A stretch of 64,000 nucleotides of DNA from an uncultured Prevotella sp. (GCA_900545525.1 UQZX01000007.1:1-64000); one strand, 5' to 3'. Shown: positions 1 through 9,834, numbered from the stretch's first letter. Program-made: numbers and translations. Notes: a model not told the origin generated them from the letters alone.

Positions 1-31
1 CAACTCGTAAAGTTTTTAAATTACCAGACAT
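1..31 (-). CDS. SusC-like TonB-dependent transporter, first codons only
   Basis: Read on the minus strand, the window begins with ATG at 31 followed by codons for MSGNLKTLRV. This is identical in DNA to the start of the susC at 9835. The identity extends upstream to position 55, so 55 bp are shared exactly before the window edge. The gene lies 117 bp downstream of the lipoprotein gene in the same direction. A second susC therefore follows the first susC-susD-lipoprotein operon in tandem. Only ten codons are visible, so its function rests on the shared N-terminus. Confidence 0.7.
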   Translation of the reverse strand, partial: MSGNLKTLRV

Positions 32-148
32 AAATGTTATTAATTTAATTGATTAGTAACATTTTATGCCGTGCCTCAGGAGCCTTTGCTATACAAAAAT
101 GCGGATGACCCAAGAGAGTCATCCGCACAGATTTCTAATAATTATTCT

Positions 149-1729
149 TTAAGGGTTCCAACGCTTGTCGCCATATCCGCCCTTAACGATGTCTTCATTA
201 CCGTAGGTAAAATCACCAGCCGCAGCATTCTTATACTGAGGATTGATTGATGCAGGAGAAGCCCCGTCTACAAACAGGTTTGTCTTACCCGCATCCGAAC
301 CGTCAAGTGTCTGAAGCTTCGAGCAGTTATAATAATTGTTGTCCCTGAAAGCAGGAACAGCCGTCTTACTCTGGTTGCTCCAAGTAGCCGCCGTATTTGA
401 AACAATGTTGTTTGTCCAGTTGATAGATGTTCCGACATAACGGACATACAACAGTCGTTTTCCACTCGCATTTGCCGCAGCATCAATCGTACACTGTTTG
501 ACATTAACCACCGGAGAACCTCCAAGTGACGAAGCATCGTCTATACGTATGAAGTCGCGTGCAGCACAGCTTGCATATACCGTGCTGTTTGTAAGGTTGA
601 ATACGTCCATGCGTCCCTTTCGGCAGTCGAACATGTCGCCACCTTCACATTTTATGTCATGTATCAGGCAGTTGTTGAACGTAACTTCAGGAATTACAGC
701 AGCAACATTGACGTATATCACGCCCTTTGTATAGTTCTTTATCTCCGCATTGTTTACAGAGATTTTTCCTATTGCCGTACCCTTTACGTTGATAAACTGG
801 TCGCCGCTTGTACCCGTTCCGTCAAAGTTAACCTGATTGATTGTCAGCGTTGCGCCGTCCTGCAGCTCAATGCGTCCGTTTATTGTAGGAACATTTGTGG
901 GATAGATACCCTTTATAGTTATGTTCTTAGACACTTTCAGCGAACCGGCATCCACATCTTCTCCTCCGTCAACTTTATAAGTGCCTCCATAAAGAGCAAA
1001 CACCTGACCGTCCGTTGCGTTCTCTATAACCGACTGGATATTGTCTTCAGGAGATACAGTTATGGCACCGTCAAGGTCTATAATGGTGGTAATGCTCTTG
1101 CTTCCACGCTCCTTGTTGCCGTTATACAGCTTTATTGTATACTTTGTCTCGGGCGACAGTCCCTCGATTTTGGCGCGTCCTGCCTCAATTTCCTCGGCTG
1201 TAAGGTCTTTTGACGCAACCTCGGCTTCGCTCTCGTCAAGGGCAACAAGACGTGTAACCTCCTCACCCGCAGGCCATGACATCGTTACGCTTCTGTCTGC
1301 AATATCTGTCTCTTTTGGAGTAATGAGTATCTGCTGCGCGGCTGTGCGGAATGAAACCGTGCTCCATTTTGAGTTACGGCTCTCATCTTCACCGTCTACA
1401 GCCATAACCCTTACAGAATAGTCTGTGTCATAAATCAGTCCTGTCACGCTGCAACTGTTCTCCGTTGTCTCATACGTCTGTGCGGGTGTGCCTTCAAACG
1501 CCATGCTGTTGTCATCGGCAAAAACCTCCACCACATATTTCGAAGCACCCTCGGATGCCATCCATTGCAGGTTGGCACTGTTCTGCGTAACGTTCTTTGC
1601 ATCAAGGTCAACAGGTGAGAACACACGTCCGTAGACAATGTTTGCAATCTCATCCATCGGGTCGCTGCACGATGTCAGGGCAAGAGTGCCAAGCCCCAAC
1701 ATACATGCGAATATTATTTTCTTGTTCAT
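149..1729 (-). CDS. Surface lipoprotein with two FN3-like domains and a beta-helix (DUF4957/DUF5123 type)
   Basis: 526 aa. A lipoprotein signal ends at TSC followed by SDPMDE, whose acidic residues suit surface export in Bacteroidota. Two fibronectin type III-like segments follow (about residues 40-130 and 135-220). The second half repeats short N-, V- and I-rich strands typical of a right-handed parallel beta-helix (about 225-510), ending in GYGDKRWNP. This layout matches DUF4957/DUF5123 proteins that accompany SusC/SusD pairs in pectin loci, recalled from family knowledge. It is the third gene of a minus-strand operon, 25 bp after susD. It probably binds glycan at the cell surface. No catalytic residues were recognised, and a lyase role cannot be excluded. 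Confidence 0.82.
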   Translation of the reverse strand: MNKKIIFACMLGLGTLALTSCSDPMDEIANIVYGRVFSPVDLDAKNVTQNSANLQWMASEGASKYVVEVFADDNSMAFEGTPAQTYETTENSCSVTGLIYDTDYSVRVMAVDGEDESRNSKWSTVSFRTAAQQILITPKETDIADRSVTMSWPAGEEVTRLVALDESEAEVASKDLTAEEIEAGRAKIEGLSPETKYTIKLYNGNKERGSKSITTIIDLDGAITVSPEDNIQSVIENATDGQVFALYGGTYKVDGGEDVDAGSLKVSKNITIKGIYPTNVPTINGRIELQDGATLTINQVNFDGTGTSGDQFINVKGTAIGKISVNNAEIKNYTKGVIYVNVAAVIPEVTFNNCLIHDIKCEGGDMFDCRKGRMDVFNLTNSTVYASCAARDFIRIDDASSLGGSPVVNVKQCTIDAAANASGKRLLYVRYVGTSINWTNNIVSNTAATWSNQSKTAVPAFRDNNYYNCSKLQTLDGSDAGKTNLFVDGASPASINPQYKNAAAGDFTYGNEDIVKGGYGDKRWNP

Positions 1730-1754
1730 AGTTACTTTTTTGTTTGTTGATTAA

Positions 1755-3638
1755 TTAGTCTGAAAGCTGACCGTAGTTTCCGTCATTGTTTATCAGTCCG
1801 TTACTGCTGTTTACGAATGTCTGCCAGATAGGCCACAGACAGTTGAGGCTCGGGGTGTTAACATAAATACCGTTGATATAGTCCTCTTTAAGTTTCAGAC
1901 CGTCCTTGCCCTCAAACCAGTCTTTCGATGCAAAGCCGGCATCTTTCAGTTCGGTGCTTATAGCTTCTGTGTCATCGCCGTGGTTCAGACCGTAGATAAT
2001 GATAGACTCTCCGTTGGGATTGGGCGAGTCACCCATATACATATTATATTGGTTTATCAGTGCTGCATCGCCCTCACTGTATATCTTTGTATAAACCTTT
2101 ACAGGCAGGTCTGCATACTCACCCTGACGGTTTGCCAGACGTGTCAGTTTCTCCTTACACTCAGCCATCTTCTCATCGATGATGCCCCAGCGCACGAGGT
2201 CTGCCTTACGCAGTGCCTCACCTGCAAATTCCAGTGCACGCTGATCAACTATTCCGTTTTGGAAGGCTTCTTTGCTTGCAGTGTACCTTGCCTTCAGTTC
2301 GACAACCTTGGCTGCGGGCAACGCACGGCTGAGCACCGGTTCCATATACTGCCATGCAGCATCCGGACCGTCAAGCTGGTTTACTGCCTCTGCTGCCATG
2401 AGATAAACATCGGCAAGACGCATATACTGCCAGTTGATACCGTCGTCGTTCGTAGAAGTTACGATGCGCTTCATCCACTCATAGCGCAGTTTGCCGAAGC
2501 ACCACTTATCTATAGAGCTGAGTTCCTGATACGACTTGCCGGCAACAAGCTCCTTGCTCCACTTGTAAGGTACACATGTTATGTCGCGGCGTACATCATC
2601 CACGTCATAGTCGTAGAACAGGTAAGGCATCGGTGAGTTTGTACCGCCCTGTGCCTGCTGTGTATACTGGTCTTTTGCCTGGTGGTATACACCCCATGTA
2701 TAGAGCACACGTCCGCGGCTGTCAGAGAACGGTATCTCCCAAAGGCTCTCGCCTCCTGCCGTGACATTGTCCTGCGACAGTTTCTTGAAATTGTCGGCAA
2801 ACTCTCCGAGAGTATTGCGGCGGCTGTTGATGATGTCTATACACTCTTCCTTTACAATCTGATACATCTTGCTGGTCTCCAGTTCAGGGTCATTGCTCTT
2901 ACGGAAGCCGTCGCCGCGCAGTCCGTATCCGCCTGCATAGAGGGCGATACGTGCACGCAGACCTTTTACAAAGCTCTTGCTCACGCGTTCTGTGGAAGAT
3001 GTGATAGAGTTTTCGTTGGGCCAGTAACAATAGTCCTCTGCCTCTTTCAGGTCGGCAAGGAGCTGCTTGTAAATCACGTCGCGGTTTGTACGCGGCTTAT
3101 ACATGTTCTCGCTGTTATTCGGTTCAAAACGTGCCGGAACGTCGCCCCATGCCTTTGTAAGATCGGTGTATATCACTGCACGCAACGTGAGTGCCTCACC
3201 GAGAAGCTGTGCCATATTGGGGTTGGATGCCGTGTTGCCATATTGGCGCAGACCCTTTATGGCAAGGTTTGCACGCTCTATTCCCTCATAGAACTTGGCG
3301 TATGCATTGTTGTCGGTATTCATCTGACCGTTGTTTGGCAGTGTTGAATAGTTCCACAGGCTTTGCTTGTCGTCTGTCTTTGAGGCAAGCGAAGGCGTGG
3401 ACCGTCCGCCTGTTTCCACGTCGCTGTTAAGTCCGTAATACGGCAGGAAGCGTCCGCGGTAAGAGTTTGTCTCGCCAAACGACTGGTGAATTGACATTAC
3501 TTCTGCCTCTGCGAGCGAGTATACGGAGAACACCGACGACTCGTCCAGTGACGAGATAGACGGAGAGTCCATGTCGCAGGCTGTTGTCACTCCTACAAGT
3601 GCAACCGATAATATCGATAATTTTATATATTTGTTCAT
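1755..3638 (-). CDS. SusD/RagB-like outer-membrane lipoprotein
   Basis: 627 aa. The signal peptide ends in a lipobox with Cys21 (VTTAC-DMDSPS). The N-terminal half has the helical TPR-like pattern of SusD proteins (ANLAIKGLRQYG, EALTLRAVIYTDLTKAWGDVP). The WQYMRLADVYLMAAEA and ALEFAGEALRKADLVRWG blocks are SusD hallmarks, as is the C-terminal CLWPIWQ...INNDG ending. SusD proteins sit as lids on SusC barrels and capture oligosaccharides. The start lies 19 bp after the susC stop, so the two are cotranscribed. The pectin assignment comes from neighbouring pectate lyases rather than from this sequence. Confidence 0.93.
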   Translation of the reverse strand: MNKYIKLSILSVALVGVTTACDMDSPSISSLDESSVFSVYSLAEAEVMSIHQSFGETNSYRGRFLPYYGLNSDVETGGRSTPSLASKTDDKQSLWNYSTLPNNGQMNTDNNAYAKFYEGIERANLAIKGLRQYGNTASNPNMAQLLGEALTLRAVIYTDLTKAWGDVPARFEPNNSENMYKPRTNRDVIYKQLLADLKEAEDYCYWPNENSITSSTERVSKSFVKGLRARIALYAGGYGLRGDGFRKSNDPELETSKMYQIVKEECIDIINSRRNTLGEFADNFKKLSQDNVTAGGESLWEIPFSDSRGRVLYTWGVYHQAKDQYTQQAQGGTNSPMPYLFYDYDVDDVRRDITCVPYKWSKELVAGKSYQELSSIDKWCFGKLRYEWMKRIVTSTNDDGINWQYMRLADVYLMAAEAVNQLDGPDAAWQYMEPVLSRALPAAKVVELKARYTASKEAFQNGIVDQRALEFAGEALRKADLVRWGIIDEKMAECKEKLTRLANRQGEYADLPVKVYTKIYSEGDAALINQYNMYMGDSPNPNGESIIIYGLNHGDDTEAISTELKDAGFASKDWFEGKDGLKLKEDYINGIYVNTPSLNCLWPIWQTFVNSSNGLINNDGNYGQLSD

Positions 3639-3657
3639 GATAAATATTTCCTTTTTA

Positions 3658-6600
3658 TTAGAAGTTCAAGTTAAGTCCGAAAACATACTGGCGGCTGCGG
3701 GGATATCCCGAGTAGTCCACACATGGCGTAAGGGCATTCTTCCTGATACAGTCTGACTCAGGGTCAAAGCCGCTATAACCTGTTATCGTGAATACATTGT
3801 AGCATGTGGCATAGAAGCGCAGGCTGCCTATGCGCATCTTGTTTGTCACGCTCTTCGGCAGTGTATATCCGAGTGTGAGCGTGTTGAGGCGCAGGAATGA
3901 CGCATCTTCTACAGCCCAGTCTGTCAGCACCATTTTGCTCATGTACGGGCTCCACATCGTTGTGTTCTTGTTAAGCTCGGCAAGAGCGACAGGGTCATTG
4001 CAGAGCGTTCCGTCCGGATTGAGGTTTGTCCAGCGGTTGCCGTCTGCCATGATGTCTATCATGTTGCGATACTGATATTTTGACGTAGATGTATACTCTA
4101 TCTTGTTGGCATTGTAAACCTGGTTGCCTACGCTGAAGTTGAAGTTTGCGCTCAGGTCAAATCCGTAAGCATGTGCGTTTATGCCGAAACCTCCGGTGAA
4201 GTCAGGATTTACATTACCTATTATAACGTTGTCCTCATCTCCGATGACACCGTTTCTGTTACCCTCAGCATCAGGCTGGTCCACAAGTTTCAGGGATCCG
4301 GGGCGTACGGCACCGATTATTGCCGAAGCATCGGCAACGCCTTCTTTCAGCTTCCATGTGTTTGTGGCTGCGTCATAACCTTCGAAATCGCTTACTTCAT
4401 AGCGTCCGGCATTCTGATAACCGCGGATTTCTCCTACCTGACCGCCAACGGCAATCCAGTAGTCCTGACCGATTTCTGTTGAAGCCCATGCCGTGTTCAT
4501 ACCGAAGTCTTTCATTGCACCGAGGTCTTTAATCTTGCTCTTGTTGAAGCCGATGTTTCCGTTTATGTCTATGCCCCAGTTCTTCTTGTCTATCGCATGC
4601 CATGTGAAAGACAGTTCAAGACCCTTGTTCTCCGTCTCACCCATGTTTCTGTACTGCGTGTCATATCCTGTTCCGCCAACAGGGAATTCGATAAGAAGGT
4701 CTTTTGTCGTATTGAGATAAGCCTCAAGGCTACCGCTGAACTTGCCGCCAAACAAAGTGAAGTCGAGACCTACGTTGCGTGTTACGGTCGTTTCCCACTT
4801 AAGATCCGGATTAGCCATTGTCTTGGACGGTGCCCAATAGGAAGTAAAACCATTTATCCATGCCGTAGTCTTTGACAGATATTCCTGTGCCAGCTGACCG
4901 GTCGGGATGTTGTTGTTACCTGCCGTACCGTAGCTGAAGCGCAGTTTTAAGTCATCGAGCCAGCTCTTTGTGCTCTTCATGAAGTTTTCAGAACTGATAC
5001 GCCATGCCAAAGCCATTGAGGGGAAATAACCCCAACGGTTGTCATCGCTGAACTTAGAGGAGGCATCGGCACGGAATGTTGCAGTGAACAGATACTTGCT
5101 GTCGAAGTCGTAGTTTACACGTCCGAAGAAAGAGAGCAGCTTGTCGTCAGCCTTATAGAATTTGTCTATGGAGTATGCCTTGCCCTGTGCCGAGAGTTTC
5201 CAAGCCGTCTCAGCATCGAAGTCTACGGGGAAACCGTGTGCCTCGTCGGCATCGTCGTTCTGCTTTGTTATCACATACTCATGACCGAGCATTGCATTCA
5301 GGTGATGCTTGCTTGTCTTGCCGAAGATAGCCTTGAAGTCATAGCTTGCCGTGTTAGTGTTGCGGAAGCGGTGACGCGATGTAGTTGTCATCCTTATTGC
5401 CGGCTTGTTCTGGTTGTCACCCTGCGGCACATTCTTCACATAGTATGTCGTTGTACCCCAGTAGCGCAGGTCTTCCTGATTATAGTCGTCATAACCGAAT
5501 TCGGTCTTCAGTTTCAAATTCTTATATACTTCCCAACCGAATGAACCTGCAATGTTCAACGTCTTGCGCTCCTTCTTGCGGTCGTTGTCGCTCTGCACCG
5601 TAACAGGATTGTAAAGGTTACCAAGATCGTCGTCGTCAGAACCAGCCTCGGCATTAAGGTTTTTGAGAGGTATGGGCGTATATATAACGGCATATTTCAG
5701 ACGCTTGTCAGAATCGTACACACCTGTGGCATCGTTTGCACCGCCGCCGCGTATGTCCGTCTCCGAATAGCGTGCCTGAAAATCGAGGGTTGTACGCTTT
5801 GAAGGCTTGGTATTCAGTTTCAGGCTGAAGTTGTCGCGCTTGAAGTTAGAACCCAGCTGTATTGCCTTGTCGTTCATGTGGGCATAGCTGAAAGCGTATT
5901 TGATAGTTTCCGAACCGCCCGTGATGTTCAGGTTCTGGTTGAATGTATGTCCTGTTCTTCCATAGACAATGTCCTGCCAGTCGTTAGCAGCGATATTGTT
6001 ATACAAATCCATGTCATTGTAGTTTCCGAAGAAGTCGGTGTATGACTCCATCTTCGTCAGGTCTCCGTTGTTCTTCAGCAAAGCAAGTTCATACTGCCAC
6101 TTTGCATAGTCGTACGGAGTAAGCACATCCATGGTCTTTGCTATCTTCTTTACACTATAATATGCATTATAGCTAACATTGACCTTACCGCTCTTGCCGC
6201 TCTTTGTGGTAACAAGGATAACGCCGTTTGCACCGCGGCTACCATAAATTGCAGTAGAAGAAGCGTCTTTCAATACGGTAATATCCTCAATGTCTGAAGC
6301 AGGGATGTCGCTGATTGTCTCAACGGGGAATCCGTCAACGATATAAAGCGGGTCATTACTCTGTGTGATAGAACCGCCGCCACGCACGCGTATCTTAACT
6401 TCTGCGTCGGGAGAACCTTCGGTCGTGGTTACCTGCACACCCGCCATCTTACCGGTAAGAGCCTCGGAAGCCGAAGCAACGGGCACGGCAACAAGGGCTT
6501 TGTTGTCAACTGTGGCGACAGAACCGGTGATGTCTTTTTTCTTCACCGAGCCGTAACCGATTACCACAACGTCGTTAAGACCGGTAGCCTCGTCTTCCAA

Positions 6601-6885
6601 CGTTACGTTTATACTTGTCTTTCCGGCAACGTTAACAGACTTTGTCTTCATACCGATGTACGAAATCTGAAGCTGCTTGCCCGAGGTAAGACTGATGGAG
6701 AAGTTTCCGTCGAGGTCTGTTGCCACGGCATTCTTTGTTCCTTTCTCCTGGACGGTGGCACCTATCACCGGCTCGCCACTGCTGTCCTTAACATTTCCTT
6801 TAACCGTCTGCGCCGACAGGCTCCCTACTATGAATGTAAAGAGAACTGCTAACGCAATCCGAAAAGTTTTTAAATTACCAGACAT
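3658..6885 (-). CDS. SusC/RagA-like TonB-dependent outer-membrane transporter
   Basis: 1075 aa, normal length for SusC. A signal peptide (about 1-25, cleaved after SLSAQ) is followed by a carboxypeptidase-D-like regulatory domain (about 27-110). The TonB plug domain (about 115-235) begins DVVVIGYGSVKKKD and contains VRGGGSI, LYIVDGFP and SRGANGVILVTTK. The rest is a beta-barrel ending in an aromatic residue (NLNF). It imports oligosaccharides with its SusD partner. The first 330 codons closely match the divergent copy at 9835, whereas the barrels diverge. Some DNA stretches, such as the segment coding DGNFSISLTSGKQLQISYIG, are almost identical. Transcription probably starts near 7115 from a strong consensus promoter, giving a leader of about 230 nt. 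Confidence 0.95.
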   Translation of the reverse strand: MSGNLKTFRIALAVLFTFIVGSLSAQTVKGNVKDSSGEPVIGATVQEKGTKNAVATDLDGNFSISLTSGKQLQISYIGMKTKSVNVAGKTSINVTLEDEATGLNDVVVIGYGSVKKKDITGSVATVDNKALVAVPVASASEALTGKMAGVQVTTTEGSPDAEVKIRVRGGGSITQSNDPLYIVDGFPVETISDIPASDIEDITVLKDASSTAIYGSRGANGVILVTTKSGKSGKVNVSYNAYYSVKKIAKTMDVLTPYDYAKWQYELALLKNNGDLTKMESYTDFFGNYNDMDLYNNIAANDWQDIVYGRTGHTFNQNLNITGGSETIKYAFSYAHMNDKAIQLGSNFKRDNFSLKLNTKPSKRTTLDFQARYSETDIRGGGANDATGVYDSDKRLKYAVIYTPIPLKNLNAEAGSDDDDLGNLYNPVTVQSDNDRKKERKTLNIAGSFGWEVYKNLKLKTEFGYDDYNQEDLRYWGTTTYYVKNVPQGDNQNKPAIRMTTTSRHRFRNTNTASYDFKAIFGKTSKHHLNAMLGHEYVITKQNDDADEAHGFPVDFDAETAWKLSAQGKAYSIDKFYKADDKLLSFFGRVNYDFDSKYLFTATFRADASSKFSDDNRWGYFPSMALAWRISSENFMKSTKSWLDDLKLRFSYGTAGNNNIPTGQLAQEYLSKTTAWINGFTSYWAPSKTMANPDLKWETTVTRNVGLDFTLFGGKFSGSLEAYLNTTKDLLIEFPVGGTGYDTQYRNMGETENKGLELSFTWHAIDKKNWGIDINGNIGFNKSKIKDLGAMKDFGMNTAWASTEIGQDYWIAVGGQVGEIRGYQNAGRYEVSDFEGYDAATNTWKLKEGVADASAIIGAVRPGSLKLVDQPDAEGNRNGVIGDEDNVIIGNVNPDFTGGFGINAHAYGFDLSANFNFSVGNQVYNANKIEYTSTSKYQYRNMIDIMADGNRWTNLNPDGTLCNDPVALAELNKNTTMWSPYMSKMVLTDWAVEDASFLRLNTLTLGYTLPKSVTNKMRIGSLRFYATCYNVFTITGYSGFDPESDCIRKNALTPCVDYSGYPRSRQYVFGLNLNF

Positions 6886-7069
6886 AAATGTTACTAAATT
6901 AAATTAAACAAAATATTATTTTCTTGATTTGTTTTCTTTTCCGTTCACCACCTTATTACATTATCACAGAAAAACATGATTTTTATTCAGATTATAGCAT
7001 CTTTTCGTACAGATATTGCCATTCTGCATACTTCTAACCGAATGAAAATTTCACATTAAATCCATGATT

Positions 7070-7092
7070 TGTCACTTATCTATCAGCTTAGT
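7070..7092 (-). promoter_or_regulatory. Shared 23-bp motif in the leader of the minus susC
   Basis: Read on the minus strand this 23-bp stretch (core AAGCTGATAGATAAGTGACA) is identical to 9428-9450 on the plus strand. Both copies point toward a susC start. This one lies about 185 nt before its ATG, downstream of the predicted promoter, so it would be transcribed. Confidence 0.45.
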
Positions 7093-7121
7093 AGTTTATT
7101 ACTATATAGTAGTTTGTGCTG

Positions 7122-7152
7122 CAAAAATAGTATAAATAAACATAACAACAAA
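7122..7152 (-). promoter_or_regulatory. Promoter for the minus-strand susC operon
   Basis: On the minus strand TTTG (7152-7149) is followed after exactly 19 nt by TATTTTTG (7129-7122), an exact match to the Bacteroidota primary sigma consensus TTTG-N19-TAnnTTTG. The predicted start is near 7115, leaving a leader of about 230 nt before the susC ATG at 6885. Confidence 0.7.
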
Positions 7153-7427
7153 ATAAAAATGTCTATTTTTACTATATTCCTGTATATTTTTACCCGTAGA
7201 AAAAATATATATTATGAGGTAAGTAATGATTTTGAAAAGGAATTTACCTGTATTCAAGAACTATATCATGAGTGATATATACACTAAGAATAGTGTAATG
7301 GCATATAAAAATCATAAACGTTCAGGGATTTTTATTATAAAAGTCCGGTATGCCGATGCAGGGGTTATAATTATTCCATATAAAAGGGTGTATCAAAATA
7401 CCCTTATTACACCTTGCTTTCTATATT

Positions 7428-7774
7428 AACGTGAGTTCGATGAATTATACAAACCATCCCACATTATTTCAATATGTTCATAGGCAGTCCGCCCTGAAGG
7501 GGCTGCGAGCGCATAGTCCATGGCAACGCCATGGGTATAATGACGTGTACAGGACTTGCGCCCTGGAAGGGCAAAAGCATTGGCAGACAGTATTACGATG
7601 TCGTATAACATATTGTCAATAAACAATTTACGTTTAGCATATAACGCTTTTGCCCATTCAGGGCGACAACCTTTGCACGCGTTAAATCCCAGGGTGTCGC
7701 TAACGCTATGCCCCGGGCTGTAGGCTCGCTGCCCTTTCAGGGCGCCCGGCATGAAAATTCATCGAAATCACGTT
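7428..7774. repeat. Framed palindromic element, inner type D
   Basis: The outer ends are AACGTGAGTTCGATGAAT on the left and its inverted near-copy, ending ATCGAAATCACGTT, on the right. Inside are imperfect inverted arms around GCCCTGAAGGGGCTGCGAGC and GCTGCCCTTTCAGGGC, with a second pair around CGCCCTGGAAGGGCAAAAGC and GCTTTTGCCCATTCAGGGCG. The same outer ends enclose quite different inner arms at 8801-9038, 38340-38548 and 44565-44845. Confidence 0.7.
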
Positions 7775-7799
7775 ATATTACAAGCCAACCGAATTTCTC

Positions 7800-7905
7800 T
7801 CCGTTCGTGCGGATCTGCAATCCGCACGCAATGAAAGCCCGATTTTATGTGCTATTAATGATGTGCAGATGCGTGCAGATTGCAAATCCGCACGAACAGG
7901 AGGGC
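7800..7905. repeat. Inverted repeat, type C core
   Basis: CGTTCGTGCGGATCTGCAAT and its inverted partner ATTGCAAATCCGCACGAAC flank a spacer of about 65 bp. The arms resemble the core of the 44565-44845 element (CGTTCGGGTGGATTTGCAAT). The outer frame is missing here and the core follows the type D element by about 25 bp. Confidence 0.6.
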
Positions 7906-8149
7906 ACATTTTTGTACTTGTCCGCTATATAGACACTGAATATAAATATGTTACAAACAGGCAAGCACAAGATGTATTGTTGAACACAGTGAGAAATATG
8001 TCCCTGTCATAATAATAGAATTTTGACATAACCTCCTACAGATGGAAGTCTTCTTTTTATTATAAAAACAAGCTATATGAATTCAATTTCTTCATTATAT
8101 TAAATATGTGGTTTATTTCATCTCCTATGATACTATTAATATTTTAGAT

Positions 8150-8640
8150 TGTAAAAATATCTTTCATTTGTTAATTTTATTGTTATCTTTTTATTACGGC
8201 TGTTTCTTCATTTTAGAAATACATTATGCACAAAATCAAAGAAATGTGCATTTTTACAGCATAAAACAGACTTGCTTATTTAATAAATACTGCACAAAAT
8301 ATTTGTATTTGTGCAAGAATAACGAACATTTAACCTTTTTCTGCTTCTGTTTTTACTATTTCATCAAATTTTTCGTTCTCGAAAATCACGTAAAAACAGG
8401 CTGATTTTACCGTATCCAATCCTATTTTACAATGCAAGGGGATATCAACAACCTTGCAACGGAATATTAATTGCACCGTAACGGATATTGTTTTACTTAA
8501 CAACGAAGTATTAATTGTTTTGTAAGGAATACTCCGTTGCAGAGTAACGGAATATCTATTGTGGGGTAAAACGATATTAACTATGAAAAACGGAATATTT
8601 TCAGATGTTTTTACGCCTGTAATTATCATTTTCCATAATT
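8150..8640. repeat. Degenerate long repeat related to 45240-45720
   Basis: An AT-rich block carries TGCACAAAATCAAAGAAATG followed by TGCA, then ACTGCACAAAAT. About 150 bp further on it has several copies of a unit like GCAACGGAATATTAA or CTCCGTTGCAGAGTAACGGA. The same motifs occur in the same order at 45240-45720. No gene is visible. Both copies lie upstream of genes for secreted or outer-membrane glycan proteins. Confidence 0.55.
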
Positions 8641-8800
8641 CGGGTGTAAACCCTACTTTAATTAGGTAAAAATAAGGCGTTAATCTGACATGTCCGGAAT
8701 TTTATTGAAAAGAAAGGAAAAACACAGCACTAAGTGTTAAATATTTGAGGGCAAATATTTAAAATATGTTTAACAAGACACTTAAAAATGGTCTTAATTT

Positions 8801-9038
8801 AACGTGAGTTCGACGAATTTATCTTGCCTGTTATATTACAAACCACCCCTGCCCCTCCTTTGGAAAAGGAGGGGACGCGTAGGAATGGAGTAAGGAGTAA
8901 AGTGTTTGGGAGTTAAAGAAGTTATGGGAAGTCAGAAGAAGTTAAAGGACAAATGTCTACATACAATGCCTGCGCTGTGTCCCCTCCTTTTTCAAAGGAG
9001 GGGCAGGGGTGGTTTGTAATATTCATCGAACTCACGTT
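8801..9038. repeat. Framed palindromic element, inner type A (complete)
   Basis: The frame AACGTGAGTTCGACGAATTT (left) and its inverted form (right) enclose arms ACCACCCCTGCCCCTCCTTT and the reverse complement. Each arm is itself a hairpin (CCCCTCCTTT...AAAGGAGGGG). The interior is a G/A-rich stretch with GAAGTTA-like units. Related half copies lie at 22857-22990 and 45040-45165, and another copy at 52981-53295. Confidence 0.75.
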
Positions 9039-9111
9039 AATTTAATTGATTTACACTGCTGAATTAACATTAACGGGCAAATAGTCAAGCATGCTTTTAA
9101 TATTATATAAT

Positions 9112-9289
9112 AATGTGAGTTTGGCATAAGAAAATCCGCAAGCGTCCTCCTTTTGTAGGGACTTCTTCTTGTAAATGTATGTAAAGACAACACATAAAAA
9201 CTACTTTAAACAGGATAAGACACGGACATTTACAAGAAAAAATCCCTACAACAGGAAGGACTTATAACTATAAATATAGAACTCACCTT
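9112..9289. repeat. Palindromic element, inner type B
   Basis: The ends are AATGTGAGTTT (left) and AGAACTCACCTT (right), degenerate versions of the common frame. Inner arms are GTAGGGACTTCTTCTTGTAA and the near-inverted TTACAAGAAAAAATCCCTAC. The same inner arms occur at 38394-38480, 44520-44550 (one arm) and 49441-49535. Confidence 0.65.
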
Positions 9290-9427
9290 ATATAAGGTAC
9301 ATTATTTATAATATAATATATACGTGTTCATCGAATTTATATTCTCCATTGTTTTTTATGTAACTATTCTCTCTTTTGAAATGAGAAACTTGATATTTGT
9401 ATAGTCCAGTGAGCAAATATCGGTATG

Positions 9428-9450
9428 ACTAAGCTGATAGATAAGTGACA
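9428..9450 (+). promoter_or_regulatory. Shared 23-bp motif upstream of the plus susC
   Basis: Exact plus-strand copy of the motif found in inverted orientation at 7070-7092, about 385 nt upstream of the susC ATG at 9835. Flanking sequence keeps only scattered similarity, such as TGTGAAAT a few bases downstream. A shared regulator or RNA-binding site is inferred. Confidence 0.45.
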
Positions 9451-9568
9451 TTTATGTGTGAAATGTGCAGAGAAGGCAGCAATCGGTACACATATACCGC
9501 CCGTGTTGAGAGAGTTGCGGACGGATAATATTGTTTGCATCTGTCTTTGAAATATTGGCAATATAATT

Positions 9569-9598
9569 TTTGCAGAAAAAATATTTATGTTATTTTTG
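9569..9598 (+). promoter_or_regulatory. Candidate promoter for the plus-strand susC operon
   Basis: TTTG at 9569-9572 and TATTTTTG at 9591-9598 are separated by 18 nt, one short of optimum. This would give a leader of about 230 nt, like the leader of the opposing operon. A second -7-like box, TATATTTG at 9784-9791, lies closer to the ATG but has no clear -33 box. Confidence 0.45.
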
Positions 9599-9834
9599 CA
9601 TTAGGCAATGAAAAACATAAAAAGGCAATAAACCTTTTTCAAGGTAAATATTATATAAGTTTTATTAATGAACAAACAATATCGCTCTCTGACAATAAGA
9701 TATAACACATTAAGCAGCAATGTTTTGATAAAATATCATATATTATAATCAATTCGTACAACTGCTAAAACATATTAAAAGCATATATTTGCATTTTGGA
9801 AATTTATCTTTAATCAATTAAATTAATAACATTT

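Larger units (their letters stand above)
6886..9834. other. Gene-free 2.9-kb region between two divergent susC operons
   Basis: No convincing gene was found. The region holds the two susC leaders at its ends and a stack of repeats: a framed palindrome at 7428-7774, an inverted repeat at 7800-7905, a degenerate long repeat at 8150-8640, a G/C-rich palindrome at 8801-9038 and a short palindrome at 9112-9289. Small ORFs inside these palindromes read repeat sequence on both strands and do not look like genes. A 23-bp motif occurs once in each flank, at 7070-7092 and 9428-9450. Confidence 0.75.

Noticed and set aside
7281..7298. TACACTA-AGAA-TAGTGTA palindrome as a YtrA site
   Set aside because: The half-sites have the opposite order to the operator at 49739 and no relevant promoter is near.
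7426..7752. Small ORFs on both strands in the type D element
   Set aside because: They read through inverted repeats and change with the palindrome. No signal peptide or domain is seen.
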